A stretch of 64,000 nucleotides of DNA, taken from contig NZ_CP084874.1 of the NCBI RefSeq assembly GCF_020526085.1, positions 868,001 through 932,000 of the forward strand, given 5' to 3'. Under the pieces are notes generated by a model. That model made no database searches. It was given only the letters and a program-made list of their open reading frames with translations, and had not been told where the DNA came from. Made by a program: the position numbers and the translations under genes. Source of the stretch: Klebsiella africana (GTDB lineage Bacteria > Pseudomonadota > Gammaproteobacteria > Enterobacterales > Enterobacteriaceae). Of the stretch, positions 9,005 to 17,351 are shown one piece after another (the first letter of the stretch is position 1; every line of letters begins with the position of its first letter).

Positions 9005-9907
9005 TTAACCTTTGATTCCGCTGCTGGTCACGCCCTGCACGAAGTAGCGTTGAGCCAGGAAGAAGACAATGATGGACGGCAGAATGGAGATGCTCGCCAT
9101 TGCCAGAATTTCGTTCCACGGCGCGCCTTCCGTGACATCGATAGACATTTTTAGCGCCAGCGCGATGGGATACTTATCGACGCTGTAGACGTAGATCAGC
9201 GGACCGATAAAGTCGTTCATCGACCACATGAACTGGAACAGCGCCACCGAGATAATGGCCGGTTTGAGGATCGGCACTACCACGTACCACAGCACCTGGA
9301 TGGAGTTGCAGCCGTCGATCTGCGCCGCCTCTTCCATATCGCGCGGCACGCCGCGCAGAAACTGGATCAGCATGAAGACAAAGAATCCCTGGGTGGCGAA
9401 GGCCAGCGGCAGGTACAGCGGCAGATAGCTGTTCAGCATCCCCATTTCGCGGAACATCAGGTACTGCGGGATCAGCAGGACGGTGCTTGGCAGCAGCATG
9501 GTGGTGATGAGCGTCGCGAACCAGAACTTCTTCCACGGGATCTCAAAGCGTGCGAAGCCGTACGCCACGATGGTGGAGGAGATAATCGTTAACACCACTT
9601 TCGGGATTACATACTTAAAGGTGTTCAGCATATAGTGGCCGAAATGGTATTCGGTGCCGGTCTTCCAGCCGTTGATAAACCCGTCCCAGGTGGCGTGGGC
9701 AGGCCACAGCCCGAGGGTGGTGAAGATCTCATGGTTCGGCTTAAACGAGGCGGAGAACATCCACGCCAGCGGATAGAGCATCAGCAGGCCGACGAATATC
9801 AGTACGACGTAGCGCACCACCCGGCTCACCTTTTCCCGGCGCAGCGTACGGGCGACCTCACGATCGGCGTCGCTCATCACCGGCGCCATCTGTTGAATAT
9901 CAGCCAT
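9005..9907 (-). CDS. togN: TogN-like ABC transporter permease
   Basis: Inner-membrane permease of 300 residues with about six helices and the MalG-type cytoplasmic EAA loop (EEAAQIDGCNSIQVLWYVVVPILKP read in two parts: EEAAQIDGCN and VVVPILKP). The ATG at 9907 is preceded by a very good Shine-Dalgarno (GGGAGG) and gives the family length; the longer reading frame runs back through the preceding permease gene. It overlaps togM by 8 bases, which implies translational coupling. With TogM it forms the membrane channel of the oligogalacturonide importer. Confidence 0.8.
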   Translation of the reverse strand: MADIQQMAPVMSDADREVARTLRREKVSRVVRYVVLIFVGLLMLYPLAWMFSASFKPNHEIFTTLGLWPAHATWDGFINGWKTGTEYHFGHYMLNTFKYVIPKVVLTIISSTIVAYGFARFEIPWKKFWFATLITTMLLPSTVLLIPQYLMFREMGMLNSYLPLYLPLAFATQGFFVFMLIQFLRGVPRDMEEAAQIDGCNSIQVLWYVVVPILKPAIISVALFQFMWSMNDFIGPLIYVYSVDKYPIALALKMSIDVTEGAPWNEILAMASISILPSIIVFFLAQRYFVQGVTSSGIKG

Positions 9908-10790
9908 TTTTGCCTCCCTTATCGGCGGAGTAGAAGACCCAGTATTTCGATGACTTAAAGGCGATCGACGCAAAGACCGCGACCACGAGGAACAGCACCC
10001 ACGCCAGCGCGGCGCCATAGCCCATGTCGAAGTACTTAAAGGCGGTATCGTAGATATAGAGCGAGAACAGGTAGGTGTAATAGGTCGGCCCGCCGCCGGT
10101 TATCACGTACGGGCCGGTAAACTCCTGGAACGCCTGGGTGGTCTGCATAATAAAGTTGAAGAAAATCACCGGGGTGATCAGCGGCACGGTGACCTTCATG
10201 AACATCTGCCACTTCGAGGCGCCGTCGATCATCGCCGCCTCATATTGCGACTGCGGAACGTTCTGCAGCGCGGCGAGGAAGATGACCATTGCGGAGCCAA
10301 ACTGCCAGACGCGCAGCAGGGTGACCGACATCAGCGCCAGCGAGGGTTCCCCCAGCCAGTTGATGGCATCGATGCCAAAGACGGCGAGAAAGCTGTTCAG
10401 CAGGCCGTCAATAGCGAACAGGGCGCGCCACAGCACGGCAATCGCCACCGAGCTGCCGAGAATCGACGGAATGTAGTAGGCGGTACGGAAAAAGCCGATG
10501 CCGCGCAGTTTGAAATTGAGCACAAAGGCAATGCCGAGGGCGAAAGCCAGTTTTAAAGGAATGGTTAAAAAGACGTAGGCAAAGGTTACCCCCATCGATT
10601 TCCAGAACAGACTATCCTCGGTCAACATATAGCGATAGTTTTCGATGCCGTTAAATACCGGCGGGCTCATCAAGTCGTACTCGGTAAAACTGAGAAAGAA
10701 AGATGAAACAAAGGGAAAAGCGGTAAAGACAATCAGCCCGATAATATAGGGCGATATCCATGCCAATCCCAGCAGCTTGTTTTCATTCAT
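9900..10790 (-). CDS. togM: TogM-like ABC transporter permease, first gene of operon
   Basis: Inner-membrane permease of 296 residues, MalF class, with about six helices and the EAA loop (YEAAMIDGAS then VTVPLITP). The N-terminus MNENKLLGLAWISPYIIGL is what I remember for Dickeya TogM. As the promoter-proximal gene it has a 450-bp upstream region with two KdgR-type palindromes and a CRP-like half-site. The operon order M-N-A-B and the adjacent kdgF are those expected for import of pectin-derived oligogalacturonides. A related uronate oligomer is a possible alternative ligand. Confidence 0.8.
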   Translation of the reverse strand: MNENKLLGLAWISPYIIGLIVFTAFPFVSSFFLSFTEYDLMSPPVFNGIENYRYMLTEDSLFWKSMGVTFAYVFLTIPLKLAFALGIAFVLNFKLRGIGFFRTAYYIPSILGSSVAIAVLWRALFAIDGLLNSFLAVFGIDAINWLGEPSLALMSVTLLRVWQFGSAMVIFLAALQNVPQSQYEAAMIDGASKWQMFMKVTVPLITPVIFFNFIMQTTQAFQEFTGPYVITGGGPTYYTYLFSLYIYDTAFKYFDMGYGAALAWVLFLVVAVFASIAFKSSKYWVFYSADKGGKNG

Positions 10791-10982
10791 ACATACCTAC
10801 CTGGCTTACGAGTTGTAATACGGATCCGGTGACGCGGCGCTGTTGGCTTTCTACCGCGAACAACGCAAAATGTCTGAACGCTTCCTCTGATTAACATGTC
10901 CTTGTTAATGAATGGCTTAGTATTTAATTGGTTCAGCAGGCCAGGGCGGCCAGGCCCTTCTTCTCTGCTGATATTTTTTTTA

Positions 10983-10997
10983 TAAAACACCGTTTTA
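10983..10997. promoter_or_regulatory. KdgR-type box 1 (tog operon)
   Basis: TAAAACACCGTTTTA is an odd-length palindrome (AAAAC-N3-GTTTT). It fits every position of the degenerate KdgR pattern TRAAAYRNYRTTTYA that I used from memory. It lies about 190 bp upstream of togM. Confidence 0.6.
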
Positions 10998-11047
10998 ATT
11001 TCATTTTATTGCGATTTGTTTCTGCGTCATGCAGATCAGGATGGAAA

Positions 11048-11063
11048 TGTGATCAAAGTCGAA
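11048..11063. promoter_or_regulatory. CRP-like half-site overlapping KdgR box 2
   Basis: TGTGATCAAAGTCGAA has a perfect left CRP half (TGTGA) and a right half with three of five matching bases. It overlaps the KdgR-type box at 11060. Competition or joint control is plausible for pectin genes; this is a pattern match only. Confidence 0.4.
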
Positions 11064-11074
11064 ACGATGTTTCA
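11060..11074. promoter_or_regulatory. KdgR-type box 2 (tog operon)
   Basis: CGAAACGATGTTTCA, with the symmetrical core GAAAC-GAT-GTTTC, matches 14 of 15 positions of the KdgR pattern. It lies 270 bp before togM and 170 bp after kdgF, so it is more likely to serve tog than kdgF. Confidence 0.6.
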
Positions 11075-11242
11075 AAAAGGTGAGGTGGTAAGCATTTTGG
11101 CCGTATAAGAGCGCCTGAAAGGAATGAAAAATTAGGCTTAACTGAGCGGGAAATATTATTACCAGGGTAATGATTGTGACAGCATCTTTTTATTAGAGGG
11201 CGCAGGGCGGTAACCGGGGACGGCGATCGCCCCCGTTATGGA

Positions 11243-11569
11243 TTAGCCTTCAAGGAAATCTTCGCGAATGGGAGTAAAGGTATCGAGCAGCGTGCCGGGC
11301 TGCAGGCAGACGCAGCCGTGCATGATCCCCGGCCGCTTATACAGTGTATCGCCGGCGCTGACGACGCGCGTCTCCTCGCCGATGGTGAACTCGAACTCGC
11401 CGGAAAGCACATAGGTGAGCTGTTCGTGAGGATGGTTATGCATCGGGCCGATGGCGCCGGCGGCAAAATTCACCTCCACGGCCATCATTTTGCCGTCGTG
11501 GGCCAGAATGCGGCGGGTTACGCCATTGCCGAGGTCTTCAAGGGTGGTGTCTTTATGCAAAATAAACAT
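11243..11569 (-). CDS. kdgF: KdgF, cupin for uronate ring opening in pectin breakdown
   Basis: Single-domain cupin of 108 residues. In pectin and alginate catabolism KdgF converts unsaturated monouronates to linear ketonised sugars that feed the KDG pathway. Cupin motif 1 is visible as HNHPHEQLTYVLSGEFEF (His ligands and Glu for a metal), and motif 2 as GDTLYKRPGIMHG. AGGA lies a proper distance before the ATG. A perfect KdgR-type palindrome (11591-11605) is centred about 29 bp upstream of the start codon. Located beside the tog importer, it makes a small pectin-use island. Cytoplasmic; no signal peptide. Confidence 0.85.
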   Translation of the reverse strand: MFILHKDTTLEDLGNGVTRRILAHDGKMMAVEVNFAAGAIGPMHNHPHEQLTYVLSGEFEFTIGEETRVVSAGDTLYKRPGIMHGCVCLQPGTLLDTFTPIREDFLEG

Positions 11570-11590
11570 CGGGCGATCCTGTTGTTAAAG

Positions 11591-11605
11591 TGAAACATTG
11601 TTTCA
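11591..11605. promoter_or_regulatory. KdgR-type box 3 (kdgF promoter)
   Basis: TGAAACATTGTTTCA is a perfect 15-base palindrome around one central base and matches the KdgR pattern at every position. It lies in the divergent spacer between kdgF and racD, close enough to the kdgF start to block transcription when KdgR is bound. Confidence 0.8.
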
Positions 11606-11708
11606 ATTAACTTATCTTACTCTTCGACAAAAAGAAATGTCCGGCCAGAGAAGTGGAAAGTTGATCACAAGTTTGCTTCACTGGCAGAAACGACATAAGG
11701 AGCAGAAG

Positions 11709-12422
11709 ATGAAAACCATTGGCCTGTTAGGCGGCATGAGCTGGGAGTCCACGATCCCCTATTATCGGTTGATCAATGAGGGCGTTAAGGCGCGGCTGGG
11801 CGGCCTGCACTCTGCCAGCCTGGTGCTGCACAGCGTCGATTTTCACGACATCGAAGCCTGCCAGTCTGCCGGCGACTGGGAGCGCGCCGGGGCGATCCTT
11901 GCCGATGCCGCGGTTGGGCTGCAGCAGGCGGGGGCCGAAGGCATCGTCCTGTGCACCAACACCATGCACAAGGTGGCGGATACCATCGCCGCCCGCTGCC
12001 AGGTTCCCTTCCTGCATATTGCCGATGCCACCGGGCGGGCGATTGCCGCCAAAGGCCAGCGCCGGGTCGCGCTGCTGGGCACCCGCTATACCATGGAGCA
12101 GACCTTTTACCGCGGTCGGCTGCAGGCGCAGTTTGCCATCGAGACGCTGATCCCCGAGGCCGACGATCGGGCGCGGATCAATCAGATCATCTTCGACGAA
12201 CTTTGTCTCGGCACCTTCAGCGAGGCGTCGCGGGATTATTATCTGCAGACGATTGCCGCCCTGGCGGAGCAGGGGGCGGAAGGGGTGATTTTCGGCTGTA
12301 CGGAGATTGGCCTGCTGGTGCCTGCCGAGCTCAGCCCGCTGCCGGTCTTTGACACCGCGGCGATCCACGCGGAAGACGCGGTCAACTTTATGCTCTCTGC
12401 AGGACCGACGCCAGCGGCGTGA
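11709..12422 (+). CDS. racD: RacD (YgeA) broad-specificity amino-acid racemase
   Basis: Asp/Glu racemase family enzyme of 237 residues. E. coli YgeA/RacD racemises several amino acids without PLP. The two cysteine motifs of the fold are present: CTNTMHK (Cys82) and FGCTEIG (Cys197), with [11 protein letters not shown] at the N-terminus. AAGGAG just before the ATG at 11709 fixes the start; the longer open frame lacks such a site. It is a few residues longer than the E. coli protein at the C-terminus, and its 3' end overlaps the convergent lysR gene by 35 bp. In the E. coli backbone it occupies the same place next to lysR. Confidence 0.88.
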   Translation: MKTIGLLGGMSWESTIPYYRLINEGVKARLGGLHSASLVLHSVDFHDIEACQSAGDWERAGAILADAAVGLQQAGAEGIVLCTNTMHKVADTIAARCQVPFLHIADATGRAIAAKGQRRVALLGTRYTMEQTFYRGRLQAQFAIETLIPEADDRARINQIIFDELCLGTFSEASRDYYLQTIAALAEQGAEGVIFGCTEIGLLVPAELSPLPVFDTAAIHAEDAVNFMLSAGPTPAA

Positions 12423-13314
12423 GGATCTGCGGCAGACTCTGCTGCAGGTGCGTCACGAAGGCGTCGACCAGCGCCGATCGCGGGCGGTGGAGCGGGCGGA
12501 TCAGGCTGACGGTAAACGGCACCTCGACGCTAAAGCGGCGCACCACCACGCCACTATCGGCATAGTCCAGGGCGGTCAATGGATTCACCACCGAGATCCC
12601 GGCGCCGGCGCGTACCATGGCGCAGATCGAGGCCGCGCTGTGGGTTTCGACCACCATCCGCCGTTTAACCTGATGCTCGAGGAACAGGGCGTCGAGCAGC
12701 TGGCGATAGCTGTCGGTGCGCGACAGGCTGATGTAGTTTTCGCCCTGAAAATCGGCGGGGGTCAGCGTCGTCTGCGCCGCCAGCGGATGGCCGGCAGGCA
12801 GCACGCAGACTTCATTCAGCGTCAGCAGCGGGGTGCGTTCGGTGCCCGCCGGGGTATGCAGGGTCTCCGTCAGGCCAAGGTCATGGCGCTGGGCGGAGAG
12901 CCACTCCTCCAGCAGCGGCGACTCCTGGGGGACGATCTGCAGGCTGACCTCCGGGTAGCGGGCGAGAAACGGTGGCAACAGCAGCGGCAGAAAGGACTGG
13001 GAAAACACCGGCAGACAGGCGATCGACAGCTCGCCCTGGCGGAACTCGCGCAGGCTCTCGGCGGCGCTGACGATGCGGTCCAGGCCGTACCAGGATCGCT
13101 GAACCTCCTCAAACAAACGCAGGCCCTGCACCGTCGGTTGCAGACGACCGCGGGTCCGCTCAAACAGCTGCAGGCCGAGCACCTTCTCAAAACGCGCCAG
13201 TTCGCGGCTGACCGTGGGTTGCGAGGTGTGCAGCATCCGCGCCGCTTCGGTCAGGTTGCCGGTGGTCATCACCGCGTGAAAGATTTCGATATGACGCAAA
13301 TTGACGGCTGGCAT
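12388..13314 (-). CDS. lysR: LysR, activator of lysA
   Basis: Founding member of the LysR family, 308 residues. N-terminal winged helix-turn-helix is [21 protein letters not shown] then [16 protein letters not shown] (read as separate stretches), followed by an effector domain with [14 protein letters not shown]. It activates lysA when diaminopimelate is high and lysine is low. The ATG at 13314 gives the E. coli-like N-terminus MPAVNLRH. It is divergent from lysA across a 136-bp spacer, the usual arrangement for LysR regulators. The 3' end runs into racD. Confidence 0.95.
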   Translation of the reverse strand: MPAVNLRHIEIFHAVMTTGNLTEAARMLHTSQPTVSRELARFEKVLGLQLFERTRGRLQPTVQGLRLFEEVQRSWYGLDRIVSAAESLREFRQGELSIACLPVFSQSFLPLLLPPFLARYPEVSLQIVPQESPLLEEWLSAQRHDLGLTETLHTPAGTERTPLLTLNEVCVLPAGHPLAAQTTLTPADFQGENYISLSRTDSYRQLLDALFLEHQVKRRMVVETHSAASICAMVRAGAGISVVNPLTALDYADSGVVVRRFSVEVPFTVSLIRPLHRPRSALVDAFVTHLQQSLPQILTPLASVLQRA

Positions 13315-13450
13315 GCGGTCTCCCTGAGGCTCGACTGGAACCATATCATTTTTGCATAGAGTCGCGATAAAACGATATTTTTTATTGGTCTGTCACTGTG
13401 GCGTAATCAGAAAAAACAGCGACCAACACACGCACTGCACTGGAGTTCTT

Positions 13451-14713
13451 ATGCCACACTCGCTTTACGCCACCGATACTGACCTGACCGCGGACAACCT
13501 GCTGCGCCTGCCGGCGGAATTTGGCTGCCCGGTCTGGGTCTATGATGCGCAGATTATTCGCCGCCAGATTGCCCAGCTCAGCCAGTTCGACGTGGTGCGT
13601 TTTGCGCAAAAAGCCTGCTCTAATATCCATATTCTGCGTCTGATGCGTGAGCAGGGGGTGAAGGTGGACTCGGTGTCGCTGGGGGAGATCGAGCGGGCGC
13701 TGGCGGCTGGCTACGATCCGCAGCAGGATCCAGAAGATATTGTCTTTACCGCCGATCTGATCGACGACGCCACTCTCGAGCGGGTGAAGGCGTTACAGAT
13801 CCCGGTGAACGCCGGTTCGATCGACATGCTGAGCCAGCTGGGGGAGGTGTCGCCGGGCCATCGCGTCTGGCTGCGCGTCAACCCGGGCTTTGGCCACGGC
13901 CACAGCCAGAAAACCAATACCGGCGGTGAGAACAGCAAGCATGGCATCTGGTACAGCCACCTGCCGGCGGCGCTGGAAGTAATGCGTCGTTATCAGCTGC
14001 AGCTGGTCGGGATCCATATGCATATCGGCTCTGGCGTCGACTACGGTCACCTGGAGCAGGTGTGCGGCGCGATGGTGCGCCAGGTCGTCGACTTTGGCCA
14101 GGATCTGCAGGCTATTTCCGCCGGCGGCGGTCTGTCGATTCCTTACCGCGAAGGTGAAGAGGCCATCGACACCGCCCACTATTACGGCCTGTGGAACCGC
14201 GCCCGGGAGCAGATCGCGGCCCATCTGGGGCACCCGGTGAAACTGGAGATTGAGCCAGGACGCTTCCTGGTGGCCGAGTCCGGCGTGCTGGTGTCGCAGG
14301 TGCGCAGCGTGAAAGAGATGGGCAGCCGTCACTTCGTGCTGATTGACGCCGGCTTTAACGACCTGATGCGCCCGGCAATGTACGGCAGCTATCATCATAT
14401 CACCGCTCTGGCGGCGGATGGCCGGGATCTCAGCGCCGCGCCGCAGGTGGAGACCGTGGTGGCCGGGCCGCTGTGCGAATCCGGGGACGTCTTTACCCAG
14501 CAGGAGGGGGGCAAAGTCGAGACCCGCCAGCTGCCAGCGGTGGCGCCTGGGGATTATCTGGTGCTCCATGATACCGGCGCCTACGGGGCTTCGATGTCGT
14601 CCAACTATAACAGTCGTCCGCTGCTGCCGGAGGTGCTGTTTGATGGCGGCAAGGCGCGGCTGATCCGCCGTCGCCAGACCATCCAGGAGCTGCTGGCCTT
14701 AGAGCTTATTTAA
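13451..14713 (+). CDS. lysA: Diaminopimelate decarboxylase
   Basis: Converts meso-diaminopimelate to L-lysine, the last step of lysine synthesis. It is a 420-residue PLP enzyme of the alanine-racemase-like fold, the same length as in E. coli. PLP lysine is Lys54 in RFAQKACSN; HIGSG, the glycine-rich SAGGGLS phosphate-binding turn, EPGRFLV, and the catalytic cysteine motif GPLCESGD are all present. GGAG precedes the ATG at 13451. The last 8 bases overlap the convergent LacI-type gene, so the accessory locus begins right at the lysA stop. Confidence 0.97.
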   Translation: MPHSLYATDTDLTADNLLRLPAEFGCPVWVYDAQIIRRQIAQLSQFDVVRFAQKACSNIHILRLMREQGVKVDSVSLGEIERALAAGYDPQQDPEDIVFTADLIDDATLERVKALQIPVNAGSIDMLSQLGEVSPGHRVWLRVNPGFGHGHSQKTNTGGENSKHGIWYSHLPAALEVMRRYQLQLVGIHMHIGSGVDYGHLEQVCGAMVRQVVDFGQDLQAISAGGGLSIPYREGEEAIDTAHYYGLWNRAREQIAAHLGHPVKLEIEPGRFLVAESGVLVSQVRSVKEMGSRHFVLIDAGFNDLMRPAMYGSYHHITALAADGRDLSAAPQVETVVAGPLCESGDVFTQQEGGKVETRQLPAVAPGDYLVLHDTGAYGASMSSNYNSRPLLPEVLFDGGKARLIRRRQTIQELLALELI

Positions 14714-15716
14714 AAAAAGGTCCCGTCGTCACCGACTCGCGAAGCACCAGCGTGCCGGTAAACGGCGGGATCGTTTCTATCGGCTGCTGATTGGCAAGTT
14801 TGATCGCCTGGTCGATAGCCGTGGTGATCATGTTGTCGATCGGCAGATAAACCGTCGACAGCCCCGGCTCCAGCCATTTCGCGCTTGGCGCATCGTCGAA
14901 GCCAAACAGCGACACATCCTGCGGAATACGCAGCCCCGCCTGATGCAGCGCCTTTGACGCCCCCAGCGCCATATCATCGTTACAGGAAAACAGCGCGCTG
15001 AAGCGGGCTTTCTCGTCCAGCAGTTCCCGGCACAGTTCGTAGCCGCGGGTCATCGTCGAGTCCCCGTATTTCACCCGGCTCGGATCCCACTCAATACCAT
15101 GTTTTATCAGTGCGTTGCGGTAGCCCTGCAGGCGCGCCTGGCCGGTAGGGGTATGCATCGGGACGGTGATGCAGGCGATATCGCGGTGGCCCTGGGTAAT
15201 CAGATACTCCACGGCCTGGAAGGCGGCTTCCTGCTGTTCGAAGAACACGCAGCGTTCGCGGGCCTGCGCCACATCGCGGTTAATCACCACCAGCGGCATG
15301 GCGATCGAATTAATCAGCGACATGATCGCCTTCTCGCTCATATGGCGGGTATAGAGGATGATCGCATCGCACTGCCGGTCGGCGAGCATCTGCACCGCTT
15401 CCTCTTCGCGCTCCGGCGTATCATGGCCGTCGGTGACGATAAGCTGCTTTCCCCAGGCCTCCGTCTGGCGTGACGCCTGCTGCAGCAGACGGCCAAAGTA
15501 GAAGCCGTCAAAGGTGGAGACGACCAGCCCGATACTGTTGCTGGTCTGATTGGCCAGCGAGCGGGCAAGGAAATTGGGCCGGTAGCCCAGCTCTTCCATC
15601 GCTTTAAAGACCTGTTGGCGGGTGCTCTCTTTCACCTGACCTGTGCCGTTCAACACGCGGGAAACCGTCGCTTTCGAGACGCCTGCGCGAATTGAGACAT
15701 CCAGCATTGTAGCCAT
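14706..15716 (-). CDS. LacI-family regulator of the IIC/GH1 locus
   Basis: LacI/GalR-family repressor of 336 residues. It has an N-terminal helix-turn-helix (MLDVSIRAGVSKATVSRVLNG) and hinge, then an effector domain with SCNDDMALGA and LFGFDDA. It resembles AscG-type regulators of beta-glucoside genes. It is divergent from the PTS IIC and GH1 genes across a 290-bp spacer, so it most likely controls them. AGGA precedes the ATG at 15716. The effector may be a phospho-glucoside or a sugar phosphate, which cannot be read from the sequence. The symbol ascG is not used because the operon content differs. Confidence 0.8.
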   Translation of the reverse strand: MATMLDVSIRAGVSKATVSRVLNGTGQVKESTRQQVFKAMEELGYRPNFLARSLANQTSNSIGLVVSTFDGFYFGRLLQQASRQTEAWGKQLIVTDGHDTPEREEEAVQMLADRQCDAIILYTRHMSEKAIMSLINSIAMPLVVINRDVAQARERCVFFEQQEAAFQAVEYLITQGHRDIACITVPMHTPTGQARLQGYRNALIKHGIEWDPSRVKYGDSTMTRGYELCRELLDEKARFSALFSCNDDMALGASKALHQAGLRIPQDVSLFGFDDAPSAKWLEPGLSTVYLPIDNMITTAIDQAIKLANQQPIETIPPFTGTLVLRESVTTGPFFK

Positions 15717-15843
15717 TCATCGATTCCTGATTTCACGTGGTAAGGCGCAGTTTATCACAGACCGAAAAGGGACATATCGACGGGGCGGGGCGGAAAAACC
15801 ATCGCGATCACGCTTTTGGCAGGAACTGACGAGTCGGCATAGT

Positions 15844-15952
15844 CTGGTATGCCAATGTCGATTTTATCGGATATTTGGGATACCACTGTACGCGTTGCGA
15901 GCGCTGTCACAGAACTATTTTTGCCTTGCGACTATTTTTTGGTATGCCAAAA
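15844..15952. promoter_or_regulatory. Three UxuR/ExuR-like palindromes upstream of the PTS IIC gene
   Basis: Three related sites are seen: CTGGTATGCCAAT at 15844-15856, TTGGGATACCAC at 15875-15886, and TTTTGGTATGCCAAAA at 15937-15952. All resemble TTGGTATACCAA, the operator I recall for the GntR-type hexuronate regulators UxuR and ExuR of E. coli. The GntR regulator encoded at 18847 is of that subfamily, so it is the best candidate to bind here. The first site also has an upstream GGCATA (15838-15843) that makes a longer inverted repeat with TATGCC. The last site lies about 55 bp before the IIC start codon. Confidence 0.65.
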
Positions 15953-16006
15953 GTCTCTGGCTGTTCACCTGGCCGCAATAAGCCCTTTACACTGAGGTAC
16001 TCTTTT

Positions 16007-17344
16007 ATGGCATTACAGGACAAACTGATCGACGCGCTGGGGCGTTTCGCGACGACATTTAACAGCTATCGCTACATTATGGCGATCAAATCGGCGTTTA
16101 TTACCCTGATGCCGGTGATCATCGTCGGGGCCTTTTCGGTACTGATCTCCAACATGGTGCTGGATCCGAAGAATGGGCTCGCCAGCTTTTCCTCGCTCTC
16201 CTTTCTTGCGACGCTGAAGCCGATCACCAGCGCGCTGAACTACGCCACGCTCAACTTCCTCAATATCGGCGCCGTGTTTCTGATCGGCATTGAGCTGGGG
16301 AGGATCAACGGCATCAAAAGCCTGTTTCCCGGCCTGCTGGCGGTGATCTGCTTTATCTGCGTTACGCCGACGACGGTGGAGATGATGGTCGATGGCCAGA
16401 TGCACGTGGTGAAAGATGTCCTGCTGCGCCAGTTTTCCGATACCCGCAGCCTGTTCCTTGGGATGTTCATCGCCATTCTGTCAGTGGAGATTTACTGCTG
16501 GCTGGAGGGGCGCAAGGGACTGAAGATCAAAATGCCGGATACCGTGCCGCCGAACGTCTCTGCCTCTTTTTCCGCGCTGATCCCGGCGATCATCACCACC
16601 ACCGCGATTGCCACCTTTGGTTTTCTCTTTCACCAGTTGACGGGAATGTATCTCTACGATGCGGTCTACCAGGTGGTGCAGCAGCCGCTGGAGCGGGTGG
16701 TGCAGAGCCTGCCGGGGATCCTGCTGCTAATGTTCGTCGCCCAGCTGTTCTGGGTGATCGGCATTCACGGCAACCAGATGATCAAACCGATCCGCGAGCC
16801 GCTGCTGCTGGGGGCGATCACCGTCAATATGAGCGCCTTTGAGCAGGGGAAAGAGGTACCGAACATTATCACGATGCCCTTCTGGGACGTCTACATGAGC
16901 ATTGGCGGCTCGGGATTGACCATCGGCCTGCTGATTGCGGTGATGATCGCCACCAGGCGCAAAGAGATGAAAGAGATCGCCAAGCTGTCGATAGGCCCGG
17001 GGCTGTTCAATATTAACGAGCCGGTGATCTTCGGGATGCCGATCATGCTCAACCCGATCCTCGCCATCCCGTTTATCATCACCCCGCTGGTGACCGGCAG
17101 CATCGGCTATTTCGCCACCCTGACCGGCTTCGCCGGCAAGGCGGTGGTGATGGTCCCCTGGACCACGCCGCCGCTGATCAACGCCTGGCTCTCCACCGCC
17201 GGCTCGATGGGGGCGGTGGTGACCCAGCTTATCTGCATCGTCGTCGCGGTGCTTATCTATCTGCCTTTCGTCAAAATTGCCTCCCGCCGTGCCGATGCCG
17301 CGCAGCGTCAGGTAGACAATCAACAAACCGCCAATCCTGTCTGA
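16007..17344 (+). CDS. PTS lactose/cellobiose-family IIC permease, orphan
   Basis: Inner-membrane sugar-transport subunit of 445 residues with about ten hydrophobic helices. It belongs to the cellobiose/chitobiose (Lac) class of phosphotransferase IIC proteins. Typical segments are LMPVIIVGAFSVLI, HGNQM after the core helices, and the active-site loop FNINEPVIFGMPIMLNP. Only the IIC domain is present: no IIA or IIB domain is fused and none is encoded nearby, so it must borrow phosphoryl transfer from elsewhere or work otherwise. The start at 16007 follows ACTGAGGTAC. It lies 7 bp before the GH1 gene. Substrate is inferred to be a beta-glucoside or similar disaccharide. Confidence 0.85.
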   Translation: MALQDKLIDALGRFATTFNSYRYIMAIKSAFITLMPVIIVGAFSVLISNMVLDPKNGLASFSSLSFLATLKPITSALNYATLNFLNIGAVFLIGIELGRINGIKSLFPGLLAVICFICVTPTTVEMMVDGQMHVVKDVLLRQFSDTRSLFLGMFIAILSVEIYCWLEGRKGLKIKMPDTVPPNVSASFSALIPAIITTTAIATFGFLFHQLTGMYLYDAVYQVVQQPLERVVQSLPGILLLMFVAQLFWVIGIHGNQMIKPIREPLLLGAITVNMSAFEQGKEVPNIITMPFWDVYMSIGGSGLTIGLLIAVMIATRRKEMKEIAKLSIGPGLFNINEPVIFGMPIMLNPILAIPFIITPLVTGSIGYFATLTGFAGKAVVMVPWTTPPLINAWLSTAGSMGAVVTQLICIVVAVLIYLPFVKIASRRADAAQRQVDNQQTANPV

Positions 17345-17351
17345 GGAGCCT

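Larger units (their letters stand above)
10791..11242 (-). promoter_or_regulatory. Upstream regulatory region of the tog operon
   Basis: This 452-bp AT-richer stretch between kdgF and togM has no convincing gene. It holds two KdgR-type palindromes (10983-10997 and 11060-11074), a CRP-like half-site (11048-11063), and an inverted repeat ATTAAC-N8-GTTAAT at 10890-10909. A GC-rich hairpin at about 11209-11238, just after the kdgF stop, may end the kdgF transcript. The togM leader would be long if transcription starts near the KdgR sites; I could not fix a promoter. Confidence 0.6.

Noticed and set aside
6301..9154. Long plus-strand open frames (538 and 470 codons) opposite togB and togA
   Set aside because: They are mirror frames of GC-rich genes on the minus strand; the minus-strand proteins have full family motifs, and the plus-strand translations have none.
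12307..13359. 350-codon plus-strand frame covering lysR
   Set aside because: Opposite strand of lysR, which is conserved in sequence and place; no Shine-Dalgarno.
15643..15981. 112-codon plus-strand frame in the LacI/IIC spacer
   Set aside because: It starts inside the LacI gene and covers the operator cluster; no family features and no ribosome-binding site.
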